Under the pieces are notes generated by a model. The model had not been told where the DNA came from. It worked only from the letters and a program-made list of their open reading frames with translations, and ran no database searches. Below, in pieces: positions 35,180 through 44,619 of a DNA stretch of 63,833 nt. Source of the DNA: Halalkalirubrum salinum (GTDB lineage: Archaea > Halobacteriota > Halobacteria > Halobacteriales > Haloferacaceae). Made by a program: the position numbers and the translations under genes. The first letter of the stretch is position 1. Each line of letters starts with the position of its first letter. The stretch spans positions 1-63,833 of the forward strand of contig NZ_SRSG01000022.1 of assembly GCF_005543295.1 (NCBI RefSeq). The letters are read 5' to 3'.

Positions 35180-35650
35180 TCAGTCACTCCGCCGTTCAAG
35201 TATTCGATCGATAATTTTGCCAGTCGAGAGAATCTCGTCCTCATACGCGCGCTCACGCGGACCGGCCCGTTCGATCGTACAACTGATGCCCCGATCGGCC
35301 AGCGCAGCGGCGATTGATTCGGGATCGTGGTGCTGGTCGTGTCCGAGGACGATAACGTCAGGATCGATCTGCTCGATCGGGATAAAAATGTCTTCGGTGT
35401 GGCCGAGGTGTGCTTCGTCGACGATCGACAGCGCGTCGACCATCTCACGGCGCTGGCGGTCCGAAATAATTGGTTTTGACTTGTGGGTGACGTTTTCGCG
35501 CCGGGCGATGATAACGTGGAGTTCGTCACCGTAGGCGGCCGCCTCCTCAAGATAGTGAACGTGTCCGGGATGAAGAATGTCAAACGTGCCCTGTGCGACA
35601 ACGCGAGCGGGACTTTTGTCCGGCCGATCGCCGTCTGTCCCGCCGGTCAT
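35180..35650 (-). CDS. ribL: archaeal FAD synthase (nucleotidyltransferase)
   Basis: Adenylyltransferase converting FMN and ATP to FAD. The 156-residue protein has the nucleotidyltransferase HxGH element in [22 protein letters not shown] and the [14 protein letters not shown] motif (the S-x-x-R-x-x-x-V element). [11 protein letters not shown] matches archaeal RibL. It overlaps the JAMM gene upstream by ATGA, so both are translated from one mRNA. Confidence 0.9.
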   Translation of the reverse strand: MTGGTDGDRPDKSPARVVAQGTFDILHPGHVHYLEEAAAYGDELHVIIARRENVTHKSKPIISDRQRREMVDALSIVDEAHLGHTEDIFIPIEQIDPDVIVLGHDQHHDPESIAAALADRGISCTIERAGPRERAYEDEILSTGKIIDRILERRSD

Positions 35651-36123
35651 AGCTCGCGATCGATATCTTCTTGGGTAAAATCGAAGAACTGCTCTTCTGG
35701 AAGCTCAACATCAAGGACGTCGAGCGATCGGGGCTCGCCGTGGCTATCAAATGCCTTCCAGTCGCCCCAGCCGTATGGCGCACCAATGATGATGTGAACG
35801 TTCCCCTTCGTGAATGTTCCAAGGTCAGCATTGCTCGGCCGGAGCACACCGTTCGGATGTGAGTGCACTGATCCGACCGCCTTGATGTCATTCGGGACCA
35901 GATTCGACTGAACTGTCGCGCTGACGGGGTTCGACTGGGTCCCAGGGATGACGAGCACATCCGTGATGACCTGCCCTTTTCGATCGAGCCCCAGCGTTCG
36001 GGAATCCTGCGCGCGGAGAAAGCCCATGTACTCGTTCGGGTGCGTCTCCTCGGAGGCCTCGAGCGCGAATCTGAGCGTGTCGCGCGCGATACCGAGGATC
36101 TCGCTCGATCGAAACAGGCGCAT
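35647..36123 (-). CDS. JAMM/MPN+ metalloprotease
   Basis: Zinc isopeptidase-type protein. The 158-residue protein has the complete JAMM motif H-x-H-x7-S-x2-D in [17 protein letters not shown], with the upstream Glu likely in [10 protein letters not shown]. Archaeal members cleave SAMP (ubiquitin-like) conjugates; this could be a second desampylase or a related peptidase. Translationally coupled to the FAD synthase gene, an arrangement without obvious functional link. Confidence 0.88.
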   Translation of the reverse strand: MRLFRSSEILGIARDTLRFALEASEETHPNEYMGFLRAQDSRTLGLDRKGQVITDVLVIPGTQSNPVSATVQSNLVPNDIKAVGSVHSHPNGVLRPSNADLGTFTKGNVHIIIGAPYGWGDWKAFDSHGEPRSLDVLDVELPEEQFFDFTQEDIDREL

Positions 36124-36251
36124 ACAGGGTTTCGGTTCGGGCAGTGCCTAAGGCTTCCGGAACGACTGAACGAAACCGACCGAAGGAGGCTGATCGGTCG
36201 TGCCGATCGGAGATAACAAGCTTAACACGTTGGTCCGTCTTAGCTGTGCCC

Positions 36252-38153
36252 ATGACAGCTAACTTCGCCGGGGATTCCGGCGCTGGAGACGATACGCGGC
36301 CGATCGTCTTCGACCTCGCTCCCGAATGCGGCCTCGATACAGTCGAAGAAGGAGCCAACTACCACGCAGTGGTAAATGGGGTCGTCGACTACGGCGTGTT
36401 CGTCGACATCTCCGACTCGGTCTCTGGACTCGTTCACGAAAGTGCGCTTCCAACGACCTACACGGTCGGCGATCGTCTCGTCGTCCGTCTCGAAGAGGTC
36501 AAAGCCAACGGTGACCTTTCGTTTTCGGTCCCGGACCTCGATGCGTACACCACTGAACCGATCGATCATCAGCCATCGATCGACACTGTCGCGTCGCTGG
36601 CCGCAGGAACTGAGGCGACCATCGAAGGCGAGATCGTTCAGATCAAACAGACCGCAGGCCCGACCCTCTTTCATGTTAGCGACACAACCGGTATCGTCAT
36701 CTGTGCGGCCTTCGAGGACGCCGGTGTTCGGGCGTACCCAGACGTTGCGATCGGAAATATGGTCCGTGTTAGCGGACGGATTACGACTCACGACAGCGCA
36801 ATACAGCTCGAAGCCGAGTCAATGGACGCATTGACCGGCGAAGCAGAGAATCGCGCACGCGAGGAGCGTGAGGCCTCGATCGAAGAACGAGCCAGCCCTG
36901 ACGACATTGAACCGTTGATCGACTGGCCGGCGTTCGAGCCGATTCACGAAGAACTCCGATCGGTTGCCACGATGCTTCGACAGACTATCTTCGAAGGACG
37001 TCCAATCAGAGCGCGACACCACGCCGATGGCGACGGAATGTGTGCGTCGATTCCGCTTCAGCTCGCGATCGAAAATCTGATCGCCTCAGTTCATCGCGAC
37101 AGCGACGCACCACAGCATCTGTTCAAACGGCTTCCGAGTAAGGCTCCGTTCTACGAGATGGAAGACGTAACACGGGATCTCAACTTCGCATTAGAAGGGC
37201 AGGCACGACACGGCCAGAAGCTCCCGTTGTTGTTGATGCTCGACAACGGCTCGACTGAAGAGGACGTGCCGGCCTACGAGAACCTCGCACACTACGATAT
37301 TCCAATCGCTGTTATCGACCACCACCATCCTGATCCGGAGGCTGTCGAGCCGCTACTCGACGCGCACGTGAACCCCTACCTGCACGGTGAGGACTACCGA
37401 ATCACGACCGGCATGATGTGTGTCGAACTTGCGCGACTCATCGATCCGTCGATCACCGAGGATCTCGAACACGTCCCTGCAGTGGCAGGGCTTTCGGACC
37501 GATCGAAGGCCGACGCAATGACGAAGTATCTCGACCTCGCTGCGGACGCAGGCTACAGCCGATCGCACATCGAGGATATCGGCGAAGCGCTCGATTACGC
37601 CGCACATTGGCTACGATACAATGACGGCAAAGCGCTCGTCAATGATGCGCTGGATGTCGACTGCGACGATCCAGATCGTCACCATGAACTCGTTGAGTTC
37701 CTCTCGACGCGGGCGGCACGAGATGTCGATCGCCAGCTCAACGCGCTCGAACCCCACGTCGAACACGAACGGCTCGACTCTGGTGCGCATTTGTACCGGA
37801 TCGATCTGGACGACTTCGCCCACCGATTCACCTACCCTGCGCCCGGGAAGACGACCGGAAACCTTCACGATCGGAAGGTCAAAGAAACTGGCGAGCCGGT
37901 CATCACGATCGGCTACGGCCCTGACTTTGCGGTGCTTCGATCCGACGGCGTCCGTCTCGATATCCCGAATATGGTCACAGAACTGAACCAAGAACTGCCC
38001 GGATCGGGCGTCTCCGGCGGCGGTCATCTCGTTGTCGGCTCGATCAAATTTGTCAAAGGCCGACGCGCGGCAGTGATCGACTCGCTCGTCGAGAAAATGG
38101 CAAACGCTGAACTCGACGAAGAGCTGACGACGACACTGACGATCGAAGACTGA
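36252..38153 (+). CDS. DHH-family nuclease with S1 and OB domains (RecJ-like)
   Basis: A 633-residue cytoplasmic protein. Residues about 35-95 are an S1 RNA-binding domain (YHAVVNGVVDYGVFVDISDSV); about 110-185 an OB fold (ATIEGEIVQIKQTAGPTLFHV). The catalytic DHH domain starts near 250: ARHHADGDGMCASIPL, LLLMLDNGSTEED and VIDHHHPDPE give the expected metal-binding Asp and His. The DHHA1 domain ends with SGVSGGGHLVVGSIKF. Haloarchaea have several RecJ-like proteins acting in DNA repair or replication; the RNA-binding domain suggests a role on RNA or Okazaki primers. Start at 36252 (MTANFAGD). Confidence 0.88.
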   Translation: MTANFAGDSGAGDDTRPIVFDLAPECGLDTVEEGANYHAVVNGVVDYGVFVDISDSVSGLVHESALPTTYTVGDRLVVRLEEVKANGDLSFSVPDLDAYTTEPIDHQPSIDTVASLAAGTEATIEGEIVQIKQTAGPTLFHVSDTTGIVICAAFEDAGVRAYPDVAIGNMVRVSGRITTHDSAIQLEAESMDALTGEAENRAREEREASIEERASPDDIEPLIDWPAFEPIHEELRSVATMLRQTIFEGRPIRARHHADGDGMCASIPLQLAIENLIASVHRDSDAPQHLFKRLPSKAPFYEMEDVTRDLNFALEGQARHGQKLPLLLMLDNGSTEEDVPAYENLAHYDIPIAVIDHHHPDPEAVEPLLDAHVNPYLHGEDYRITTGMMCVELARLIDPSITEDLEHVPAVAGLSDRSKADAMTKYLDLAADAGYSRSHIEDIGEALDYAAHWLRYNDGKALVNDALDVDCDDPDRHHELVEFLSTRAARDVDRQLNALEPHVEHERLDSGAHLYRIDLDDFAHRFTYPAPGKTTGNLHDRKVKETGEPVITIGYGPDFAVLRSDGVRLDIPNMVTELNQELPGSGVSGGGHLVVGSIKFVKGRRAAVIDSLVEKMANAELDEELTTTLTIED

Positions 38154-38224
38154 ACGGATACGCGGCGGTCAAAACCCGTCGGTCATTTTCTACGACGATC
38201 AGTTCGCGACATTCTACGTGCAGA

Positions 38225-39931
38225 TCACTCTGCGAACGTGAGGCGTTTTCGCGCAGCGACTAGGGTGATCGTGGCAACCGCGCCGACAAGTACGACCAAA
38301 CCGACCCGTTGATACTCGAATGAATCGTCCGACTGTTGTTCGAAATCACTATCGAACACGCCGCGATAATACGCTGCCGCGTCGGATGAGTTGATCGCCA
38401 CCGCAACTTCTCGATTATTTTGTGCGGCGTTGTCGTTCCAATTCATACTGCCGAGAATCACCGTGTCGTCGGCGATCACCCCCTTTGCGTGGATGCGGCG
38501 GTAGTGATCGCCAGACTCGTCGACGCGCATCTCGAAGGATAGCTCTCGATCCGCAGCGTAGCCGTTGAGTTCTTCGGCTAGCGCGCGGTTTTGATCAATA
38601 TCATACCACGCGTCCGAGACGAGTATCCGGACAGAGACACCACGCTCTGCCGCGCGCAAGGCAGCATCGGTAAACGCCTGATCTGGCCCATCGATCGACG
38701 GCTGGATAACCTCGACACGTGAGTCAGCGGCCTCAATTCGATCGATAACTGCGTTTTCAGCGTTTCCGGGGGCAGTCAGCACCGTTACGTTTGCCCCGTC
38801 AGTCTGCTGTGGCCGATGATTAGTTGGATAATCGCCAACCGCCGGGCGTTGGTCCGTCGTTTCGATCCGGGTTCGGTACTGCTCCCACGAGGTCGTGTCT
38901 TCCCACCCGCCGTCGTGACGAAACACGGCAGCTAGTTCCTCGGCAGTCTCTGGGGAGTCCACAACCACGCCCCACCCACGGCTTGCATTACCGCCCGTCC
39001 CAGACGGCTTCCAGTTTTCGGTGAGAACGATCGCCCGATCGTCGACCACCGCGTACTTTGGATGATGGAACGCGAAGCGTCGCTTTTCGCCTTCGATAAC
39101 CTGCACATCTACGCCGTTTTCGATCAGCCTGTCGAGTACGGCTGCCTGGCGATCGCTAATGCCACCAACGGGTTCTCCTTCGAGCACTACCCGGACGTCG
39201 ACGTCTCGTTCGTGTGCGTCGATAATCGCCGTTGCGACTCGCTCCGAAGAGAGCGTATATCCACCAACGTACACCCGATCGGTCGCCGATTCGATCGGTT
39301 CGATCGCTGCTTCGGGCGAGTCCGGGAGGACGAACGTGGTGATTGTGGCCGATCCTGTCGGCGCCGCACTACGGAGATTGAGCCCAATTGGAACCCAGTG
39401 AGGGTCCGCGCTTTTGACCCACCGTGAGCCCTCTGGGGCACGGCCGTAGGTTACCTCGTCGATGATTGATCCGTTCTGTTCGAGGCGAATCGTCTCACCG
39501 CCCTGTGAGAGCCGAAAGCCATCCGGCGCATCAATCACCGGGACGTCAGTGAGTGTGCGTGCAACGGTTGGATCGGGACTGATCGCGATCGGCCCGCTGT
39601 GGTTTTTCGGGAGCGGTAGGCTCACCGTGTTGTCCCGAACTGTCCAGTTTCCTTCATCTGTTATTGAGACAACGAGAAATTCGCCCTCGTTCCCGTGGCG
39701 GTAGGTGTTTGGGTAGAGTTCGAGAATTCCCGGCTCTGCGGCGGTCGTGTTCGACTCGGTCGTTGCGTTGGCGTGTTCACTATCGTGTATAAACGCATTG
39801 TGTGGGTGCGCTGGATTTGCGTCGTGGTTGAGGTCGGAGTCGGGACTCGCTGCACCGATCGGTGAAACAGCGGCTCCGAGCAATACACAGACGATCGCGA
39901 TCGATCGAAGCGCGTCCCAGGTTCGTGACAC
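38225..39931 (-). CDS. exported phospholipase D-like protein with membrane anchor
   Basis: A 568-residue protein with a Sec signal (about 8-28), a His/Asn-rich spacer and a lamin-tail-like beta domain (about 65-175: GILELYPNTYRHGNEGEFLVVSI). Two PLD domains follow, each with an HxK motif: FHHPKYAVVDDRAIVLTENW near 290 and RIHAKGVIADDTVILGSMNW near 480. The C-terminal helix (about 540-560) would anchor it with the domains outside. Lamin-tail plus PLD layouts suggest an extracellular nuclease or lipase; which one cannot be decided here. Confidence 0.88.
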   Translation of the reverse strand: MSRTWDALRSIAIVCVLLGAAVSPIGAASPDSDLNHDANPAHPHNAFIHDSEHANATTESNTTAAEPGILELYPNTYRHGNEGEFLVVSITDEGNWTVRDNTVSLPLPKNHSGPIAISPDPTVARTLTDVPVIDAPDGFRLSQGGETIRLEQNGSIIDEVTYGRAPEGSRWVKSADPHWVPIGLNLRSAAPTGSATITTFVLPDSPEAAIEPIESATDRVYVGGYTLSSERVATAIIDAHERDVDVRVVLEGEPVGGISDRQAAVLDRLIENGVDVQVIEGEKRRFAFHHPKYAVVDDRAIVLTENWKPSGTGGNASRGWGVVVDSPETAEELAAVFRHDGGWEDTTSWEQYRTRIETTDQRPAVGDYPTNHRPQQTDGANVTVLTAPGNAENAVIDRIEAADSRVEVIQPSIDGPDQAFTDAALRAAERGVSVRILVSDAWYDIDQNRALAEELNGYAADRELSFEMRVDESGDHYRRIHAKGVIADDTVILGSMNWNDNAAQNNREVAVAINSSDAAAYYRGVFDSDFEQQSDDSFEYQRVGLVVLVGAVATITLVAARKRLTFAE

Positions 39932-39967
39932 GCAATCGCTGGGGTCGGCTTTGTATAAAAAGGTGGT

Positions 39968-41263
39968 TCAGGCGGACGCAGCAGCGGCGTTGAGCTCTTC
40001 GGTGGCTTTCTGGATCTCTGTGTCGACGATGAATGCGCTGTCAGATTCAAGATCGACGACCCGTTCAAGCGCGCGCTTGGTGCCGATCTGTCGGAGCGCC
40101 CACGCGGCACTCGCGCGGACGTTGTCGTTCTCGTCAGTACGGAGGGTATCCGCGAGCGGATCGATCGCTCGCGTGTCGCCAATCAACCCGAGTGCACGGG
40201 CCGCGTGCGGCCTGACGTTTCCGTTATCCATGACGAGTTTGTCCGCGAGTGGTTGGGTCGCCGATGCGTCGCCAATCTCGCCGAGGGCTTTGAACGTCAC
40301 CTTCTGTAAGGCGGGATTAGAATCCTCATCGACATACTCGACGAGTGTCTCGACAGCGTCCTCTGCACCCATTTTGCCGAGGATTCGGATCGCCGGCTTG
40401 TCGCGTTTGTTCGCTCGCTGGAGCATCGTCTCGATCGCCTCGTCGGTCGCCGCGCGCTTGCCCATCCGCTCGAGCGCTTCGAGACAGTGACGCTCCATGA
40501 AATCCGACTGGAAGCTCTCGAGCGCGAGGAGGATCATCTCGACGTTCCCACGGGACTCGTATTCTTTGAGCGCAGACCACTCGGGGGGATAGTCCTTGTA
40601 GTGACCCAATATGTCGTAAAATCCCTGTGCCTGAAGCTGTTCGCGGGTTTCGAGGTCGTCCCACTCTTCGGCAGCCTCAAGATCGTCTTCGAGGGTTCCG
40701 GTGGCCTCGAGTAGTGATGCGATCGTTTCGGTGTCCTCGTCAGCGTCGAGATCAGCCGCCTCGATCGCGTCGACTGCGCTCGAAAGCACCTCGTCTGTCG
40801 CCGCAAGCGAAGAGACATCCGTCTCGATTGAGGCGTCGAGGGTCTCCTCAATCTCGGCCGCGAATGTCGCTACTGCCGCGATGACTTCGTCCTCGCCAGT
40901 GTCCGTCCAGCGAGTATCGGTGATAGTTTCGGCGGCCGATTCAACAGCTTCGATCGCCTCAGAGGCGTATGGGCCGCGCTGGGATTCAAGTTCATCGCGG
41001 AGTTCAGAGAGGCGTTCGTCGAGTGCCTCCGCAGGGGACTGTTCGTCCTCGTCGTCCGGTTCGGGCAGGTCCGCGGCCTCAATGTCGGTCTCGATTTCGT
41101 CGAGGTCCGCTTCGATCGCGTCGAGGTCAGCCTCGGTCTCGGCAGCCTCGAGCGCCGCCTCGGCGTCGTCGAGCCGCTCGGTGAGGTCCTCCTCGGTGAT
41201 CGCTTCGGTGGCCGAATCAGATTCATCCTCGGCCGGCGTCTCCTCGTCGTCGCCGTTGCTCAT
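39968..41263 (-). CDS. HEAT-repeat protein with acidic coiled N-terminus
   Basis: A 431-residue protein. Residues 1-225 are highly acidic with Ala/Glu/Asp-rich helices (LTERLDDAEAALEAAETE), probably coiled coil. From about 235 to 415 run five or six HEAT units, each about 30 residues with the pattern A-x-x-L-G-x-x-G-D: IRILGKMGAEDAVETLVEY, FKALGEIGDASATQPLADK, ARALGLIGDTRAIDPLADT, AWALRQIGTKRALERV. Such proteins are scaffolds; partners unknown. Orthologs in haloarchaea look conserved to my memory. Confidence 0.85.
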   Translation of the reverse strand: MSNGDDEETPAEDESDSATEAITEEDLTERLDDAEAALEAAETEADLDAIEADLDEIETDIEAADLPEPDDEDEQSPAEALDERLSELRDELESQRGPYASEAIEAVESAAETITDTRWTDTGEDEVIAAVATFAAEIEETLDASIETDVSSLAATDEVLSSAVDAIEAADLDADEDTETIASLLEATGTLEDDLEAAEEWDDLETREQLQAQGFYDILGHYKDYPPEWSALKEYESRGNVEMILLALESFQSDFMERHCLEALERMGKRAATDEAIETMLQRANKRDKPAIRILGKMGAEDAVETLVEYVDEDSNPALQKVTFKALGEIGDASATQPLADKLVMDNGNVRPHAARALGLIGDTRAIDPLADTLRTDENDNVRASAAWALRQIGTKRALERVVDLESDSAFIVDTEIQKATEELNAAAASA

Positions 41264-41368
41264 ATGTACACACGTCGGCGCGATACTCCTAAGAGCGTTT
41301 CCCTTTCGCAGCGATACAAGCGAGACAGAACAGCCGATTCAGCGCTCTACTGATCCGAACACAGCGAG

Positions 41369-41524
41369 TTACCGCCAGAGTTCGACAGTAAAGTCCGTCG
41401 AAATCCAGCCGTCGCAGTTTCCTTCTTCAGTAAAGACAGTTCGATCCGGCGAGGACCGAAGCGCGGAGACACAGGGGGGTTCCTCGGCGGTATCACCGAC
41501 AGTTCCAGCATGTCGAGCAGCCAT
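41369..41524 (-). CDS. 51-residue haloarchaeal small protein (DUF7511-like)
   Basis: A short gene starting with ATG at 41524 (MAARHAGTVGD) and ending with TAA at 41369. The middle and C-terminus, DRTVFTEEGNCDGWISTDFT followed by VELWR, follow the pattern of a widespread haloarchaeal small-protein family in which a D-x-C/T-x-Y/F strand is followed by W-(I/L)-(S/T)-(A/T)-D. It has an in-frame start and stop and no overlap with neighbours. Function unknown. Family number from memory. Confidence 0.7.
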   Translation of the reverse strand: MAARHAGTVGDTAEEPPCVSALRSSPDRTVFTEEGNCDGWISTDFTVELWR

Positions 41525-41652
41525 ACTTGAGCTTAGGCGACCCTAAAGTTATATAGGTTTTGGTTGACCTAAGCCAGACCGAGGGTCTGCGATCGCCGGC
41601 AAGGCCCTCCGGGGACCGCAGCGGTATACCCACGAGGGATCTATCGCAGGTA

Positions 41653-42741
41653 ATGACGGAGACGCTTTTTGACCCGATCACGCTGGCCGACACACACGTT
41701 CGAAACCGGATTACCGTTTCGCCGATGTGTCAGTACTCTGCCGAGGAGGGAATTGCGACAGAGTGGCACCGTGTCCACCTCGGAAGCCGCGCAGTTGGCG
41801 GGGCGGGGATCGTCCTTAGTGAGGCAACCGCAGTCACGCCTGAAGGACGGATTTCCCCGCAAGATCTCGGGATCTGGAGCGACGAGCACGCCGAAGCGCT
41901 CGAACCGATCACGTCGTTCATTCGCTCACAGGGCAGCGTTCCGGGTATTCAACTCGCCCACGCGGGCCGAAAGGCGGGCACGTATCGTCCCTGGGAAGCC
42001 GAGAGCGGTCCGATTCCGCTGGAGGAAGGCGGCTGGGTGCCAATCGGGCCGAGCGATCAACCATATCCCTACGAGGGTAGCGATCGCGGCGTCACGAAGC
42101 TGAGCCTCAAAGATATTGAGGACCTGATCGACGACTTTACCGCGGCCGCGAGGCGATCGCTCGACGCGGGATTCGAGATCGCAGAGGTACACGCCGCCCA
42201 CGGCTACCTGTTGCACGAGTTCCTGTCGCCGATCGCGAACGATCGCGAGGACGACTACGGCGGAAGCTTCGAGAATCGAGTTCGTCTCCTCGAGGAGGTT
42301 ACTGCGGCGGTTAGAGATATTTGGCCCGACGATAAGCCGGTGTTCGTTCGGATCTCCGCAACCGACTGGATCGACGATCGCCCGTCGTGGGATCTCGAAC
42401 AGTCTGTACGCCTCGCCGACCGGCTGTGCGACCTCAGAGTGGACTTGATTGACGTGAGCTCAGCGGGCATCCATCCGGATCAAAATATCACGAATACCGG
42501 TCCGGGCTATCAGGTGGAGTTCGCTGAACGGATCAACGCTGAAACTGACATTGCCGTCGGAGCGGTTGGTGGGATCACCGACGCGACACATGCGGATGCG
42601 ATCGTCAGGAACGGCCGCGCTGATCTTGCAATTGTCGGCCGTGAACACCTCCGAGATCCCTATTTTGCGCTGCATGCGGCGGACGAGCTCGGGGTTGATG
42701 TCGAGTGGCCGCCGCAGTACCGCCGCGCGAAGCCGCGGTGA
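41653..42741 (+). CDS. NADH:flavin oxidoreductase (old yellow enzyme, YqjM type)
   Basis: FMN-dependent ene-reductase that reduces activated C=C bonds. The 362-residue TIM barrel has LADTHVRNRITVSPMCQYSA with the Cys of the YqjM class, GIVLSEATAVTPEGRISPQD, IQLAHAGRKAG with the substrate-binding His, EVHAAHGYLLHEFLSP, NDREDDYGGSFENRVRLL and AVGGITDATHADAIVRNGRADLAIVGREHLRDPYF. All core motifs are intact. Natural substrate unknown. Start at 41653 (MTETLFDP). Confidence 0.94.
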   Translation: MTETLFDPITLADTHVRNRITVSPMCQYSAEEGIATEWHRVHLGSRAVGGAGIVLSEATAVTPEGRISPQDLGIWSDEHAEALEPITSFIRSQGSVPGIQLAHAGRKAGTYRPWEAESGPIPLEEGGWVPIGPSDQPYPYEGSDRGVTKLSLKDIEDLIDDFTAAARRSLDAGFEIAEVHAAHGYLLHEFLSPIANDREDDYGGSFENRVRLLEEVTAAVRDIWPDDKPVFVRISATDWIDDRPSWDLEQSVRLADRLCDLRVDLIDVSSAGIHPDQNITNTGPGYQVEFAERINAETDIAVGAVGGITDATHADAIVRNGRADLAIVGREHLRDPYFALHAADELGVDVEWPPQYRRAKPR

Positions 42742-42785
42742 GCCGCGATAAGCGATCGCCGTGTTTCCCTCTCAACCTGCGTCCG

Positions 42786-43136
42786 CTATTCGAGGTGATC
42801 CTCAATCCACGCCGTGAGATCGTCTCCCGAAATAAATCCCTCCGCACGTGTGGCCGCGATCTCCCCGTCGATGACCAGTACGAACATGGGGACGCTTGTA
42901 ACGGTGAACCGATCGATGAACTGCGGATCGCCGCGGGCGTTTGCCGTCGCGACGGGAATATCGACTGCCTTGGCTACGTTTGCCACAACCGGTTCCATGC
43001 TCGAGCAGATGCCACACCCCTCGGTGTACAGTTCGAGCAGGGCCGTCCCGTGTCGATCGATGAACGACTCCCAGCCTGCAACGTCTGCGATCGCCGTCGG
43101 CCGAGTGCTGTCGGGTGTCGATGACTGTTGTTCCAT
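42786..43136 (-). CDS. thioredoxin-like protein with CGIC active site
   Basis: A 116-residue cytoplasmic thioredoxin fold. The redox site is TEGCGICSSMEPVV, so CGIC replaces the CGPC of standard thioredoxin, and the conserved cis-Pro is in VTSVPMFVLV. The motif variant is seen in many haloarchaeal thioredoxins. Converges with the old-yellow-enzyme gene. A TATA element upstream suggests a leaderless mRNA. Confidence 0.9.
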   Translation of the reverse strand: MEQQSSTPDSTRPTAIADVAGWESFIDRHGTALLELYTEGCGICSSMEPVVANVAKAVDIPVATANARGDPQFIDRFTVTSVPMFVLVIDGEIAATRAEGFISGDDLTAWIEDHLE

Positions 43137-43153
43137 TATCTAGACTACGCGTT

Positions 43154-43168
43154 CACGTAATAAATATA
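43154..43168 (-). promoter_or_regulatory. probable TATA box of the thioredoxin gene
   Basis: The minus strand reads AATATATTTATTACG about 25 nt before the ATG at 43136. The spacing again predicts a leaderless transcript. Confidence 0.5.
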
Positions 43169-43314
43169 TTGTGTATTTCTCACAAGACCGTCTGCTGGGC
43201 ATGCTTTGTCATCACTCACCGGCACTCACCCACAACCGATCGGCACCCTCCACTGCCGAACTCGGTCGACCATCCGTCACCACGCTTAACCACAATCCGG
43301 TCCTAACAGAGTGT

Positions 43315-44199
43315 ATGAGTTCTCGTTCGCCCCGTGACGACGAGTTGGCCGATCGCCTCGACGAGTTAGAAGAGACGCTTTCAGCGCTTCGCAGCGAACT
43401 CCGATCGGATTCTGCCCGCCGACCGCCGCGGCCACCCTCATTAGGCGAGCTGCTTCGGTTTACCGAGCAGTACACCATTCCAACGCTTATCGCGATGCTA
43501 GAAGCGACGATCAAGTCGCTTGAACTGCTCCGGCGGACGATGCGGCTGGCGGATCCAAAACGGGCAGTCCGCGAGGAGACGTCTGGAGCGCGAACAGAGC
43601 TCGATCGCCTCGGTTCACAGGCCAGCGAAGAGCTGGCTCGTGGGCTTTCTGAGCTCCGAACCGCTCTTTCGGAGGCAAATCTTCCGGAAAACCCCGAATC
43701 GCGTCGACTGGTCGAAGACGCACGATCGCTCACCCGCGAGATCGAAGATCGAATCCGTGAGGCCGAAGGCGACGTCCGAGCGAGTCGCGATCGAACAAAG
43801 CGCGATCAACCAACACAGTCAACCAACGAGATCGATCGATCCCGAACGCGCGACAGCGATGGCGGCGTCTTCATTGACGTCACCGACGACGACAAGGCTG
43901 CCAATTCCACAGAGACTGATGGGAGTAGCGGATCGAACGACGAACAGTTGGACGATCCGACAGCGATCGATGTCGACGCTGAGCTGGAGGCCATCAAGCA
44001 GGATCTCGACCCGGAGGAAGATGTCGACGAGGACGACTCAGGGAGGTCTGAGAGCCAAGACGAGGCCAGCGCGGACTCCCACGGAGCTGATCAAGATGAG
44101 ACTGGCGAGACCGAGGGGGCTGATGAGACTGGCGAGAATGATGCGGCTGCTGAGAGTGGTAAGAATGATGAGACTCCTGACGATCGGAAAACAGAGTAA
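43315..44199 (+). CDS. haloarchaeal coiled-coil protein with acidic tail (DUF7547-like)
   Basis: A 294-residue protein of unknown function. Residues about 8-30 (LADRLDELEETLSALRSELR) and 75-150 are coiled-coil helices separated by a Pro-rich turn (RRPPRPPSLGELLRF) and a hydrophobic stretch (YTIPTLIAMLEATIKSLELL). From about residue 165 the chain is a disordered Asp/Glu/Ser/Thr tail ending in repeated DETGE units. Start at 43315 (MSSRSPRDDE). Family number from memory. Confidence 0.72.
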   Translation: MSSRSPRDDELADRLDELEETLSALRSELRSDSARRPPRPPSLGELLRFTEQYTIPTLIAMLEATIKSLELLRRTMRLADPKRAVREETSGARTELDRLGSQASEELARGLSELRTALSEANLPENPESRRLVEDARSLTREIEDRIREAEGDVRASRDRTKRDQPTQSTNEIDRSRTRDSDGGVFIDVTDDDKAANSTETDGSSGSNDEQLDDPTAIDVDAELEAIKQDLDPEEDVDEDDSGRSESQDEASADSHGADQDETGETEGADETGENDAAAESGKNDETPDDRKTE

Positions 44200-44235
44200 C
44201 GCGTAACGCAAACAGTCGATCCTGGGTCGCAGCTG

Positions 44236-44619
44236 CTATTTGTCGTCCACTGGACGGAGCCGGTAGCCGTCCCACGCCTGACTTTCGGGTTCTCTGATTC
44301 CCGCGTCAGGATCTCGGAGTTCGTTAACGTACACCGCTTCGACACGATCGCCGATCGCAACGTCGTCAGTCGTGAGCTGTCCGATCGCCCGGACCGGTTC
44401 ACCGTCAACATCGAACTCGACGATTGCGAGGTGATTCGGTGCGCGTACGCCCGGTGGGGTCGCCGTGGACGTCGTCCACGTGATGATCTCGGCATTATAA
44501 TCGCTGAGGTCGATCGTCGATTCTGCCTCGCTGCCGTCTGGGCCGCGCGGGTGTGGTGGGTACGTGATCGATCCGTCGCCGTACACCGCGGCTTCCATGG
44601 GTGGATGCTCGTCGGTCAT
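44236..44619 (-). CDS. DUF35 OB-fold acyl-CoA-associated protein
   Basis: A 127-residue OB-fold partner of archaeal thiolases. Features: ITYPPHPRGPDGSEAESTIDL, then a strand pattern typical of the DUF35 OB domain (AEIITWTTSTATPPGVRAP, LAIVEFDVDGEPVRAIGQL, GDRVEAVYVNE). The rubredoxin-like zinc ribbon with four Cys that often precedes the domain is absent. Its start overlaps the thiolase stop by one base (TAATG), so the two proteins are made together; in archaea DUF35 proteins bridge thiolase and HMG-CoA synthase. Confidence 0.87.
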   Translation of the reverse strand: MTDEHPPMEAAVYGDGSITYPPHPRGPDGSEAESTIDLSDYNAEIITWTTSTATPPGVRAPNHLAIVEFDVDGEPVRAIGQLTTDDVAIGDRVEAVYVNELRDPDAGIREPESQAWDGYRLRPVDDK

